This document shows positions 1 through 7,085 of a stretch of DNA of 12,211 bases, piece by piece; position 1 is the stretch's first letter; each line of letters begins with the position of its first letter. Made by a program: the position numbers and the translations under genes. Location of the stretch: NCBI GenBank assembly GCA_009702465.1, contig WLHY01000012.1, forward strand, positions 1-12,211, written 5' to 3'. The notes beneath the pieces are model-generated. The model was not told the DNA's origin and ran no database searches. It saw nothing but the letters and a program-made list of their open reading frames with translations. The DNA comes from Actinomycetota bacterium (GTDB lineage Bacteria > Actinomycetota > Actinomycetes > Nanopelagicales > Nanopelagicaceae).

Positions 1-636
1 ATTTATGATCACCCGAAAGAGAAGTTATCTCATTACTCAAAACGCACTGCAGATATTGAGTACAAATTTGATTTCGCAGGAACTGAGTGGGGCGAGCTAG
101 AAGGAATTGCGAACCGCACCGATTTTGATTTAAAGGCGCACAGTGCAGCATCCGGTGAGAACCTAACCTGGTTTGATCAAGAGAAAAATGAACGTTGGAC
201 ACCATATGTAATTGAGCCAGCAGCTGGTGTTGATCGCTGCGCCCTAACCTTCATGATGGATGCCTTTACTGAGGATGAAGCACCAAATTCAAAGGGCGAG
301 ATGGAAAAGCGTGCAGTCATGAAGTTAGATCCAAGGCTGGCACCAGTAAAGGTTGCGGTGCTTCCACTATCTCGAAATGCAGATCTATCGCCAAAGGCAA
401 AGGATTTAGCGATGGAGCTGCGAAAAAATTGGAATGTTGATTTTGATGATGCTGGTGCAATTGGTCGCAGATACCGTCGCCAGGATGAGATCGGAACTCC
501 ATTTTGTATCACAGTTGATTTTGAATCATTAGATGATCAAGCGGTAACTATCCGAGAGCGCGACACTATGGCGCAATCTCGAATTTCCTTAGATCAGGTT
601 CAAAGTTACCTAGCGCCAAAATTATTGGGCGCTTAA
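1..636 (+). CDS. glyQS: Glycyl-tRNA synthetase, C-terminal part (5' end outside window)
   Basis: Charges tRNA-Gly with glycine in the cytoplasm (class II aminoacyl-tRNA synthetase, single-chain homodimeric type). The frame is open from base 1 to the TAA at 634-636, giving the last 211 residues. Counting from the left edge, [16 protein letters not shown] lies at about residues 32-47 and class II motif 3 ([10 protein letters not shown]) at 70-79. The last ~100 residues are the anticodon-binding domain, including [19 protein letters not shown]. An internal ATG at 253 could be mistaken for a start, but motif 3 lies upstream of it in the same frame, so the gene is cut by the window and not short. 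The next gene, dusB, begins at the base after this stop, so translation is probably coupled. Family assignment is firm; the catalytic N-terminal half cannot be seen. Confidence 0.95.
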   Translation: MYDHPKEKLSHYSKRTADIEYKFDFAGTEWGELEGIANRTDFDLKAHSAASGENLTWFDQEKNERWTPYVIEPAAGVDRCALTFMMDAFTEDEAPNSKGEMEKRAVMKLDPRLAPVKVAVLPLSRNADLSPKAKDLAMELRKNWNVDFDDAGAIGRRYRRQDEIGTPFCITVDFESLDDQAVTIRERDTMAQSRISLDQVQSYLAPKLLGA

Positions 637-1803
637 TTGTTAACGCAGGTTAAGCCACTTCGGCTGCCGATTTCTAATGGCAACTTTGTAAACAATGAGG
701 TGGTCTTAGATACCCCGGTAGTTCTTGCACCAATGGCTGGTATTACAAACTCGGCATTTCGCACACTTTGCCGCGAGCAAGGCGCTGGTTTATTTGTTTC
801 CGAGATGGTTACTGCTCGAGCATTAATTGAAAGACGCGAGGAAACCTTTAGATTAATTAAGCCAGGTATTGGTGAAACACCAAGATCAATCCAACTTTAC
901 GCAGTTGATCCCAATGTTGTTGGTAAGGCGATTGATTTGTTGGGAGCTGAAAATTTAGCTGATCACATAGATTTAAATTTTGGTTGTCCAGTTCCAAAGG
1001 TGACAAAACGTGGTGGTGGCGCAGCACTTCCATATAAGCGAAGGTTGTTCTCATCAATTGTTGAAGCTTCCGTAAAAGCAGCAAGCAAGTATGGAATGCC
1101 GGTAACGGTAAAGATGCGGGTTGGTATTGATCATGAACACCATACCTATCGCGAAGCGGCGAAGAGTGCTGCTGATTTAGGTGTTGCTTGGGTTGCACTT
1201 CATGCTCGCACCGCCTCTCAACTTTATGAAGGCAAATCTGATTGGAGCAAGATTGCAGATTTAGTAGAACATTTAGCGCCCACTGGCGTTCCAGTTTTAG
1301 GAAATGGCGATATCTGGAGTGGTGCTGATGGTGTTGCGATGATGGAACAAACTGGATGTGCCGGCGTTGTTGTTGGTCGCGGTTGTCTGGGCAGACCTTG
1401 GTTGTTTGCTGATCTAGTAAGCGCCTTTGCCGGAGATAACAACAGAAGTAATCCAACCTTATTTGCGGTACGAGCAATTATGTTACGTCATGCGCAATTG
1501 TTAATTACCTACTTTGAAAATGAGGATCGAGCTATGCGCGATCTTCGCAAACATATGGCTTGGTACTTAAAGGGTTTTCGCGTACCACGCGAGGTTAGAT
1601 CCTCACTTGGCATGGTTGCATCATTGCAAGAGATGCAGGATTTACTTTCAAATTTAGAGGAGCAGCCATATCCAACCGAGGTCGGAGATGCACCTCGTGG
1701 TCGCACAAGTCATGGTCGGCCAGTTTCACTTCCAGATGGTTGGCTAAAGGATCCAGATGAGTTAGTAAGTATCACCATTGATGACTCTGTTTCTGGTGGC
1801 TGA
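637..1803 (+). CDS. dusB: tRNA-dihydrouridine synthase, DusB type
   Basis: FMN-dependent reductase that converts specific uridines in tRNA to dihydrouridine using NADPH. The 388-residue product has the family order: LAPMAGITN at about 30-38, SEMVTARAL at 55-63, the catalytic-cysteine segment DLNFGCPVPKVTKRGGGAAL with Cys117, VKMRVG at 158-163 with Lys159, the FMN-contacting His189 in LHAR, and phosphate-binding GNGDIW (222-227) and VGRGCLGRPW (246-255). The C-terminal tail with TEVGDAPRGRTSHGRP and a final SGG is the kind seen in actinobacterial DusB. The start is TTG at 637, directly after the glyQS TAA. It places the barrel about 27 residues in, as usual, and no better start codon is visible before the first barrel strand. 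No clear Shine-Dalgarno is present, which fits coupling to glyQS. Confidence 0.95.
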   Translation: MLTQVKPLRLPISNGNFVNNEVVLDTPVVLAPMAGITNSAFRTLCREQGAGLFVSEMVTARALIERREETFRLIKPGIGETPRSIQLYAVDPNVVGKAIDLLGAENLADHIDLNFGCPVPKVTKRGGGAALPYKRRLFSSIVEASVKAASKYGMPVTVKMRVGIDHEHHTYREAAKSAADLGVAWVALHARTASQLYEGKSDWSKIADLVEHLAPTGVPVLGNGDIWSGADGVAMMEQTGCAGVVVGRGCLGRPWLFADLVSAFAGDNNRSNPTLFAVRAIMLRHAQLLITYFENEDRAMRDLRKHMAWYLKGFRVPREVRSSLGMVASLQEMQDLLSNLEEQPYPTEVGDAPRGRTSHGRPVSLPDGWLKDPDELVSITIDDSVSGG

Positions 1804-1814
1804 GCCGGATCAAT

Positions 1815-2438
1815 ATGTTTATCTTTAAATTTATTAGAAAGATTATTGCATTTGTATTTCTCTTGATAATAATCATTCCAATTTATGTTATTGGTAATGT
1901 CTGGTACACCGCAAATAATTTAACTCCAGTTAAAAGTGATGTAATTGTTGTCTTGGGTGCTGCTCAATTTGATGGCCGGCCAAGTGAGCTTCTGCTTGCT
2001 CGATTGCAAAGTGCCAGTGATAATTACAAAGATAAGATGGCAAAGGTGATTTATACCGTTGGCGCAGGTGCACCAGGGGATAGAAGTACAGAGGCAGCTG
2101 CTGGATATAACTGGTTAATTGCTAATGGGGTTCCAAAGAAAAGCATTCAAGCTATTCCCAAAGGACGCGACACCTTAGGGAGCACCGAGGCGTATGTAGC
2201 GGCTATGAACAAAGCGAAATTTACTTCGGTGTTGATTGTGACCGACTCTTATCATTGTTTACGTGCCATGACGATGGCAAAGGATTTATCAGTCACCGCA
2301 TCTTGCGCATCGAGTCAAACCGGACCAGGTGCATTAGAGAATTCAAAGTTGCGTTACTTACTTCGCGAAAGTGCAGCTTATTTAGCATATATAACAGTTG
2401 GCCGATTTGGTATCTCCTTAAGTGATCGGGTGATTTAA
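1815..2438 (+). CDS. YdcF/SanA-like DUF218 membrane-anchored protein
   Basis: The 207-residue protein has one N-terminal membrane helix (about residues 8-29, IIAFVFLLIIIIPIYVIGNVW after a basic MFIFKFIRK start). A DUF218 domain follows: VIVVLGAAQFDGRPSE at 43-58, the acidic RSTEAAAGYNWL segment near 90-101, GRDTLGSTEAY at 117-127 and IVTDSYHCLRA at 141-151, where His and Arg match conserved DUF218 positions. The helix and flanking charges suggest a membrane-tethered protein with the domain outside the cytoplasm. DUF218 proteins have been linked to envelope and vancomycin-sensitivity phenotypes (SanA) and to S-adenosylmethionine binding (E. coli YdcF), but no reaction can be assigned here. It starts 11 bases after dusB and is probably co-transcribed with it and with dgt, 31 bases downstream. 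Confidence 0.85.
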   Translation: MFIFKFIRKIIAFVFLLIIIIPIYVIGNVWYTANNLTPVKSDVIVVLGAAQFDGRPSELLLARLQSASDNYKDKMAKVIYTVGAGAPGDRSTEAAAGYNWLIANGVPKKSIQAIPKGRDTLGSTEAYVAAMNKAKFTSVLIVTDSYHCLRAMTMAKDLSVTASCASSQTGPGALENSKLRYLLRESAAYLAYITVGRFGISLSDRVI

Positions 2439-2456
2439 GCACTGGCCCTGCCGTAG

Positions 2457-2465
2457 ATAGGATTA
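2457..2465 (+). promoter_or_regulatory. dgt start signal ATAGGATTA: Shine-Dalgarno or leaderless -10
   Basis: AGGA at 2459-2462 sits 7 bases before the dgt ATG, good ribosome-binding spacing. The same bases form TAGGAT (2458-2463), a TANNNT -10 element exactly 6 bases before the ATG, the arrangement used for leaderless mRNAs in Actinobacteria. The identical 9-mer at the same distance precedes dnaG. No convincing -35 is visible. The Shine-Dalgarno reading is the simpler one. Confidence 0.45.
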
Positions 2466-2469
2466 GTAA

Positions 2470-3714
2470 ATGGTGTTACGCGCAGCAAATGAGCACTCTG
2501 GTTATACCGAGTTTGATCGCGAGCGATTTTTAGATGAACCAGCTAAACGAGGTGGCCGAACCGAGTTTGCTCGTGATCGCGCAAGAATTATTCACTCCTT
2601 TGCTCTAAGAAGACTTGCTGCTAAAACGCAGGTAGCTGTTCCATGGGCGACTGATTTTCCTCGAACCAGACTTTCTCACTCACTTGAGTGTGCGCAAGTT
2701 GGTCGCGAGCTTGGCGCAGCTCTTGGCGCAGATCCAGATTTAATGGAGGGTGCTTGCTTAGCTCATGATCTGGGACATCCACCCTTTGGTCATAATGGTG
2801 AAGAGGCGTTAAATCTTTTAGCAGATTCATGTGGTGGCTTTGAAGGAAATGCACAAAGTTTGCGATTACTAATTAGATTAGAAGCAAAGACAGTCTTACC
2901 TAATGGCAAATCAATTGGATTGAATTTAACCCGCAGCTCCTTAGATGCAGCAACTAAATACCCATGGCAGCGGGCGGAAAATGCTCGCAAATTTGGTGTT
3001 TATACCGATGATCTCGAAATCTTTAATTGGTATCGACAGGGTGTTGAAAGTGGGAAGACAAGTATGGAAGCCCAGATTATGGATTGGTCTGATGATGTCG
3101 CCTATAGCGTTCATGATCTAGAGGACTCCTTAGTAAGTGGTCAGATTAAGCTTGATCAATTAAGTAATGATCTGCCAAAGTTATTTACCGTTGCTCAAGA
3201 TTCATATCTGGCTGATATCACCGAGGCTGAAATGGCCCAAGCGCTAACTGATCTACAAAAGTTATCTTGCTGGCCAAAGTATTACGATGGCACTCATCGA
3301 TCTTTAGCCAGATTAAAAGATCTAGCATCTCAATTAATTGGCAGATTTGCCCAAGCAGCAGAGGTTGCTACGCAAGAAAAGTATGGTGATGGTGATTTAA
3401 CTAGGTATAACGCAAATTTAATTGTGCCAAGGCAGCAGCGGGTTGAGGTAGCGCTACTTAAATCTATGGCTGGTCATTATGTAATTAACGCTGCCGCATC
3501 ACAAAAGCGCTACGCCGAACAACAACAATTACTCAGCGAGTTGGTCGAGGCGATACTTTCAAGCGCACCAGAGTCACTTGAAAGCTTCTTTTTGCAGGAT
3601 TGGCAGAGCGCTGAAAATGATCAGCAACGACTTCGAGTAGTAATTGACCAAGTGGCCTCTTTAACCGATCCTGGCGCTCAAATCTTGCACTCAAAACTTA
3701 CTGGCCAGAAGTAA
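2470..3714 (+). CDS. dgt: Deoxyguanosinetriphosphate triphosphohydrolase-like HD-domain protein
   Basis: Predicted dNTP triphosphohydrolase that splits dNTPs (dGTP in the founding enzyme) to deoxynucleoside and triphosphate, helping control the dNTP pool. The 414 residues show the HD metal-binding set: RTRLSHSLE with His70, ACLAHDLGHPPFGHNGE with His99-Asp100, and MDWSDDVAYSVHDLED with Asp208/Asp209. The N-terminal EFDRERFLDEPAKRGGRTEFARDRARI region is typical of the Dgt family. Length matches the shorter actinobacterial type; E. coli Dgt is about 505 residues. The ATG at 2470 is chosen because of the AGGA at 2459-2462. It is followed 25 bases later by dnaG, the usual actinobacterial pairing, which links nucleotide supply to replication priming. 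True substrate preference among dNTPs cannot be read from sequence. Confidence 0.92.
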   Translation: MVLRAANEHSGYTEFDRERFLDEPAKRGGRTEFARDRARIIHSFALRRLAAKTQVAVPWATDFPRTRLSHSLECAQVGRELGAALGADPDLMEGACLAHDLGHPPFGHNGEEALNLLADSCGGFEGNAQSLRLLIRLEAKTVLPNGKSIGLNLTRSSLDAATKYPWQRAENARKFGVYTDDLEIFNWYRQGVESGKTSMEAQIMDWSDDVAYSVHDLEDSLVSGQIKLDQLSNDLPKLFTVAQDSYLADITEAEMAQALTDLQKLSCWPKYYDGTHRSLARLKDLASQLIGRFAQAAEVATQEKYGDGDLTRYNANLIVPRQQRVEVALLKSMAGHYVINAAASQKRYAEQQQLLSELVEAILSSAPESLESFFLQDWQSAENDQQRLRVVIDQVASLTDPGAQILHSKLTGQK

Positions 3715-3726
3715 ATTAAAAGTTAA

Positions 3727-3735
3727 ATAGGATTA
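3727..3735 (+). promoter_or_regulatory. dnaG start signal ATAGGATTA: Shine-Dalgarno or leaderless -10
   Basis: The 9-mer seen before dgt recurs here. AGGA at 3729-3732 is 7 bases before the dnaG ATG, and TAGGAT at 3728-3733 is followed by 6 bases (TACCCC) and then ATG. The flanking bases differ between the two sites, so it is a shared short motif and not a longer duplication. Confidence 0.45.
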
Positions 3736-3739
3736 CCCC

Positions 3740-5548
3740 ATGGCTGGCCGAATTAAAGATACCGATGTTGCTTATGTGCGCGACCACAGCCCAATTGATG
3801 ATGTTGTTGGAGATTATGTTCAATTAAAGGGTGCTGGCGGCGGTCAGAAAAAAGGTTTGTGTCCATTTCATGATGAGAAATCACCATCCTTTCATGTAAC
3901 CCCAAGCAAGGGATACTTTCATTGCTTTGGCTGCCAAGTCGGTGGAGATGTAATTGCATTTATTATGAAGTTAGAGCACTTAACCTTTACTGAAACTGTT
4001 GAACGCCTAGCTGATCGAATTGGTTACACGCTCACTTATGAAGCTGGTGGCACAACCACAGGACCATCAATTAATCGCTCTAGATTAGTTGCAGCAAATT
4101 TAGCATCTGCTACTTATTACCAAGAGCAGTTACAACTGCCACAAGCCCAACATGGTCGTGATTTCCTAACAAAGCGTGGCTTTGATCGAGATGCTGCAAA
4201 AAACTTTGGCGTCGGTTACGCACCAGATGAGTGGGATAGCTTGTACAAATTTTTAAAAGGTAAGGGATTTACCGATGAGGAGTTAATGCTGGCCGGCTTA
4301 GTTAAAGAGGGCACCAGAGGACCAATTGATCGTTACCGCAATCGTTTAATCTGGCCGGTAAAGGATATTTCAGGTGATGTTGTTGGATTTGGTGCACGCA
4401 AACTAGCAAGTGATGATGTTGATCAAGGACCTAAATACTTAAACTCACCAGAAACACCAATCTATAAGAAGAATCAAATTCTCTACGGTTTAGATATGGC
4501 AAAGAAGGAGATCTCTAAAACCCGCCAAGTAGTAATTGTTGAAGGTTATACCGATGTTATGGCAGCTCATCTAGCTGGTGTCACAACTGCAGTTGCAACC
4601 TGTGGAACCGCATTTGGTGATGAACATATTCGCATCATCCGAAGATTGTTAATGGATGCAGATGCATTTCGTGGCGAGGTTATCTTTACCTTTGATGGCG
4701 ATGCAGCAGGTCAAAAGGCAGCACTTCGCGCATTTGAAGATGATCAAAAGTTTGTGGCACAAACATTTGTGGCAGTTGAAAAAAGTGGAATGGATCCATG
4801 TGAGTTGCGCCAAGCGAATGGAGATGCTGCAGTTCGCGAATTAATTGCACGCCGAGTCCCGTTATTTGAGTTTGCCATTAAATCTGTAATTGCTGCATAT
4901 GACATTAGCGCGCCAGAAGGAAGAGTTAATGCCTTAAATCAAGTGGCGCCATTAATCGGCAAGATTCGAGATGCCTCGCTTCGCCCAGAGTATGTGCGTT
5001 TACTTGCAGGTTGGTTGGGCATGGAGGTAGATATTGTGGCGACTGCGGTAAAGCGCAGTGGATCTCGCGCTGAAAGCACGCAACCTTCACAGGTGAATTT
5101 AACCGATCCAATTTTGGTGCTAGAGCGCGAAGTATTAAAGGTTAAGTTACAAATCTCAGATCTAGCATCTAGTTGGGTAGATCTTGAACCAAATGCTTTC
5201 TCATACCCTGCGTATGATTCACTTCGAAAATTAATTGATTCAGCAGATACCTTTACAACAGAATCATTGCTCGAAAAGTGCGATAGTGATGAGATGAAGT
5301 CATTGGTAACAGAGCTGACGGTTGAACCAATCCGTACAGATGGTGAGGTCTCTGATCGTTACATCACCAGCATCTTTGCTCGATTACGAGAGGTCGCATT
5401 AACTCGCGCTATTGCAGAGATTAAATCTACGCTGCAGCGATTAAACCCAGTAGAAAATGATGAGCAGTACCAAGAGATATTTGGCCAGTTAGTTGCCATG
5501 GAGGCAGCGCGTCGAGTTCAGAAAGAGTTGGCGCTAGGAGAGGCGTAA
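3740..5548 (+). CDS. dnaG: DNA primase
   Basis: Synthesises the RNA primers for lagging-strand replication, acting with the DnaB helicase. The 602-residue protein has an N-terminal CHC2 zinc finger (Cys41, His44, Cys62, Cys65 in CPFHDEKSPSFH...HCFGCQ). The RNA polymerase core follows at about 115-250. Its TOPRIM domain has VIVEGYTDVMAAH with Glu268 and TFDGDAAGQKAALRAF with Asp319 and Asp321, and DPCELRQANG lies near 352-361. The C-terminal ~170 residues are the less conserved helicase-binding region. The start MAGRIKDTDVAYVRDHSPI is the typical actinobacterial DnaG N-terminus. Total length is normal to slightly short. It is the last protein gene before the tRNA-Asn promoter; no strong terminator follows it, only an AT-rich hairpin at about 5553-5576. 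Confidence 0.97.
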   Translation: MAGRIKDTDVAYVRDHSPIDDVVGDYVQLKGAGGGQKKGLCPFHDEKSPSFHVTPSKGYFHCFGCQVGGDVIAFIMKLEHLTFTETVERLADRIGYTLTYEAGGTTTGPSINRSRLVAANLASATYYQEQLQLPQAQHGRDFLTKRGFDRDAAKNFGVGYAPDEWDSLYKFLKGKGFTDEELMLAGLVKEGTRGPIDRYRNRLIWPVKDISGDVVGFGARKLASDDVDQGPKYLNSPETPIYKKNQILYGLDMAKKEISKTRQVVIVEGYTDVMAAHLAGVTTAVATCGTAFGDEHIRIIRRLLMDADAFRGEVIFTFDGDAAGQKAALRAFEDDQKFVAQTFVAVEKSGMDPCELRQANGDAAVRELIARRVPLFEFAIKSVIAAYDISAPEGRVNALNQVAPLIGKIRDASLRPEYVRLLAGWLGMEVDIVATAVKRSGSRAESTQPSQVNLTDPILVLEREVLKVKLQISDLASSWVDLEPNAFSYPAYDSLRKLIDSADTFTTESLLEKCDSDEMKSLVTELTVEPIRTDGEVSDRYITSIFARLREVALTRAIAEIKSTLQRLNPVENDEQYQEIFGQLVAMEAARRVQKELALGEA

Positions 5549-5571
5549 ACTGCGTAAAAATTTAAGTATTT

Positions 5572-5599
5572 TTGTGGGTGTAAAGAAGTTCGCTACTAT
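5572..5599 (+). promoter_or_regulatory. Putative promoter of tRNA-Asn and ACT gene
   Basis: TTGTGG at 5572-5577 (three-base match to TTGACA), a 16-base spacer and TACTAT at 5594-5599 (keeps the key T1, A2 and T6 of a -10) form a sigma-70/SigA-like promoter about 35 bases before the tRNA. A GC-containing discriminator (CACCTTCGCC) follows, as in many stable-RNA promoters. No other promoter fits between dnaG and the ACT gene, so both tRNA and ACT are likely on this transcript. Confidence 0.5.
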
Positions 5600-5608
5600 T
5601 CACCTTCG

Positions 5609-5628
5609 CCAATCAATCCCCAGATTGG
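5609..5628 (+). other. Leader hairpin just upstream of tRNA-Asn
   Basis: CCAATC (5609-5614) pairs perfectly with GATTGG (5623-5628) around an 8-base loop, AATCCCCA. It lies between the candidate transcription start (about 5606-5607) and the first base of the tRNA, with 5 bases between. Only a few T follow and the stem is just 6 bp, so it is not a convincing terminator. It may be a structure in the tRNA 5' leader removed by RNase P, or chance. Confidence 0.35.
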
Positions 5629-5633
5629 TTTAA

Positions 5634-5706
5634 TCCCTGATAGCTCAATTGGCAGAGCAGCCGGCTGTTAACCGGCAGGTTATTGGTTCGAGTCCAATTC
5701 AGGGAG
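5634..5706 (+). tRNA. tRNA-Asn, anticodon GUU
   Basis: A complete 73-base cloverleaf. The acceptor TCCCTGA (5634-5640) pairs with TCAGGGA (5699-5705) and the discriminator is G5706. The D arm is GCTC/GAGC. The anticodon stem GCCGG/CCGGC encloses loop CTGTTAA, with GTT at 5667-5669. The variable loop is AGGTT, and the T arm ATTGG/CCAAT carries loop TTCGAGT. The 3' CCA is not encoded (the next bases are CATG), so it must be added after transcription. The GUU anticodon reads both Asn codons AAC and AAU. The following protein start codon begins only two positions after the discriminator, an extremely tight junction. Confidence 0.97.
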
Positions 5707-5707
5707 C

Positions 5708-5947
5708 ATGGCATTATTTAGAGTTCAGGTCTCTCTACCTGACCGTCCCGGCTCACTTGGCGCACTCGCATCTGCAATTGGTTTTGCTGGTGGAGATATT
5801 CGCGGCTTAGTTGTTTTAAGAAGTGAGAATGGCCGAGGTGTTGATGACATTACGATCGCAGTTCCAGGATCTGATCCAACTGACTTACTAAATGTTTTGG
5901 GTTCAATTGGTGGTGTTGAGGTTATCTCAATAACGCCAGTCTCTTAA
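5708..5947 (+). CDS. Small single ACT-domain protein
   Basis: A 79-residue protein made almost entirely of one ACT domain. FRVQVSLPDRPGSLGALASAIG (residues 4-25) is the typical first strand, DRPG loop and first helix; GGDIRGLVVLR and VDDITIAVPG supply the later strands. ACT domains bind small ligands, usually amino acids, as dimers. Many actinobacterial relatives join this domain to a second half of similar size, so this looks like a reduced, single-domain version. The ligand is unknown. ATG 5708 is the only plausible start. It lies one base after the tRNA-Asn, whose acceptor strand AGGGAG would be the only Shine-Dalgarno and is far too close, so leaderless translation is likely. Tandem stops TAATAA (5945-5950) end it, 6 bases from the stop of convergent galT. 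Confidence 0.85.
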   Translation: MALFRVQVSLPDRPGSLGALASAIGFAGGDIRGLVVLRSENGRGVDDITIAVPGSDPTDLLNVLGSIGGVEVISITPVS

Positions 5948-5953
5948 TAAACT

Positions 5954-7060
5954 TTAAAGCTTTACATCCCGTAACTGTTGCGCAGATTGCTCTGGCGCTA
6001 AATCCATAACAAAGGCGCCCATTCCAGATTCAGATCCAGATAGGTACTTTAATTTTCCAGGTTGTCGTCGTACTGAAACTATCTGCCAATGCAGACGCAT
6101 GCTGTCGCGACCAGATCGCACTGGTGCTTGATACCAAGAGGCTATGTAAGCCATCTCGATGCCAAATACGCCATCTAATCTTGCCAATATCTCTTTAGCG
6201 ATGGGTGCAAACAATTGTGATTGCGCATCATCTAACTGGGTAAAGTCGGCAACTGAACGTTTTGGCGCTAAGTGAATCTCAAATGGATAACGGGCGGCAT
6301 ATGGAACAAAGGCGATCCACTCATCATTTTGCGCAATTACTCGCTCTTTATCCTTAACTTCACGGGCAATGACATCATCAAGTAGTACTCGACCTGTTTT
6401 CTTAAGGTGAGTAGCAGCTGCCTCTAACATCTGAACGATACGGGGCGGCAAAAATGAGTATGCATAAATTTGGCCATGTGGGTGGGAGAGTGTTACGCCA
6501 ACCTCTTCGCCACGATTTTCAAATGGAAAAATATGTGCAATGTAAGGGAGCTTAGATAGTTCAGCGGTTCGATCCTTCCAAGCCTCTAATACTGTGCGAA
6601 TCTGTTGGATTGATAATTTTGCAAATGAGGTGTTGTGATCTGCGGTGTAACAAACTACTTCACATGCACCAGCTGCATCAGCATCTGGGGTTTCAATTCC
6701 AGTGATACTCGGTAGCGCCCAATTGCTGGCAGGTGAGCGCAAAGCTGGCGCGCGATTTTCAAAAACTACTACCTCATAATTTGAATCAGGAATCTCAGTT
6801 TTTTTCTCTGCTGTTGTTGGACAGAGCGGACACAACTCCTTGGGCGGTAGAAAAATTCGATGTTGGCGATGAGATGCAACTACGACCCATTCATTTACGA
6901 GAGCATCTAGTCGTAGATGTCCGATACCAGGTTGCGCCGCTTCATCGCGGGAATCAATGGCGGTGCGATCGTTCTGCTTGCTATCGTAGTAAGAGATCGT
7001 GCGACCATCTGATAATTTCAAATCAGATCTAACCACCGAGCCAGATAATTTCTGCTTCAT
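5954..7060 (-). CDS. galT: Galactose-1-phosphate uridylyltransferase
   Basis: Leloir pathway enzyme exchanging UMP between UDP-glucose and galactose-1-phosphate to give UDP-galactose and glucose-1-phosphate. Counted from the ATG at 7060 (368 residues), the zinc-site CPLC is at about 77-80, FENRAP at 100-105 and the active-site SHPHGQIYAY at 192-201; its second His is the nucleotidylated residue. C-terminal EIHLAPKR and LRLDxxxNEWVVVA segments are also typical of the family. An in-frame TTG at 7069 would add MPP; ATG is preferred, as neither has a clear Shine-Dalgarno (TAGAGT lies 8 bases before the ATG). It is the last gene of the - strand group, 25 bases after the GH25 gene. No galK or galE is in the window. 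Confidence 0.93.
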   Translation of the reverse strand: MKQKLSGSVVRSDLKLSDGRTISYYDSKQNDRTAIDSRDEAAQPGIGHLRLDALVNEWVVVASHRQHRIFLPPKELCPLCPTTAEKKTEIPDSNYEVVVFENRAPALRSPASNWALPSITGIETPDADAAGACEVVCYTADHNTSFAKLSIQQIRTVLEAWKDRTAELSKLPYIAHIFPFENRGEEVGVTLSHPHGQIYAYSFLPPRIVQMLEAAATHLKKTGRVLLDDVIAREVKDKERVIAQNDEWIAFVPYAARYPFEIHLAPKRSVADFTQLDDAQSQLFAPIAKEILARLDGVFGIEMAYIASWYQAPVRSGRDSMRLHWQIVSVRRQPGKLKYLSGSESGMGAFVMDLAPEQSAQQLRDVKL

Positions 7061-7085
7061 AGGTGGCAACTCTAGCCGAGGAAAA

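Noticed and set aside
253..636. Separate short gene starting at the internal ATG 253
   Set aside because: The same frame is open from base 1 and encodes class II motif 3 upstream of this ATG, so this is the end of glyQS.
857..1477. 206-codon open frame on the - strand opposite dusB
   Set aside because: The product is low-complexity (rich in Leu, Gln and His), with no domain or start signal. It overlaps a certain gene completely and is explained by that gene's codon bias.
5553..5576. Possible terminator after dnaG (AAAAAT/ATTTTT stem with loop TTAAGT)
   Set aside because: The core stem is only A-T pairs with wobble pairs below it and lacks a GC stem. Its 3' part also overlaps the proposed -35 of the tRNA promoter.
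5952..5963. Palindromes CTTTAAAG and AAAGCTTT between the ACT gene and galT stops, as a bidirectional terminator
   Set aside because: Each is a 4-bp half-site with no loop and no GC, so neither can make a stable hairpin. They look like chance in AT-rich DNA.
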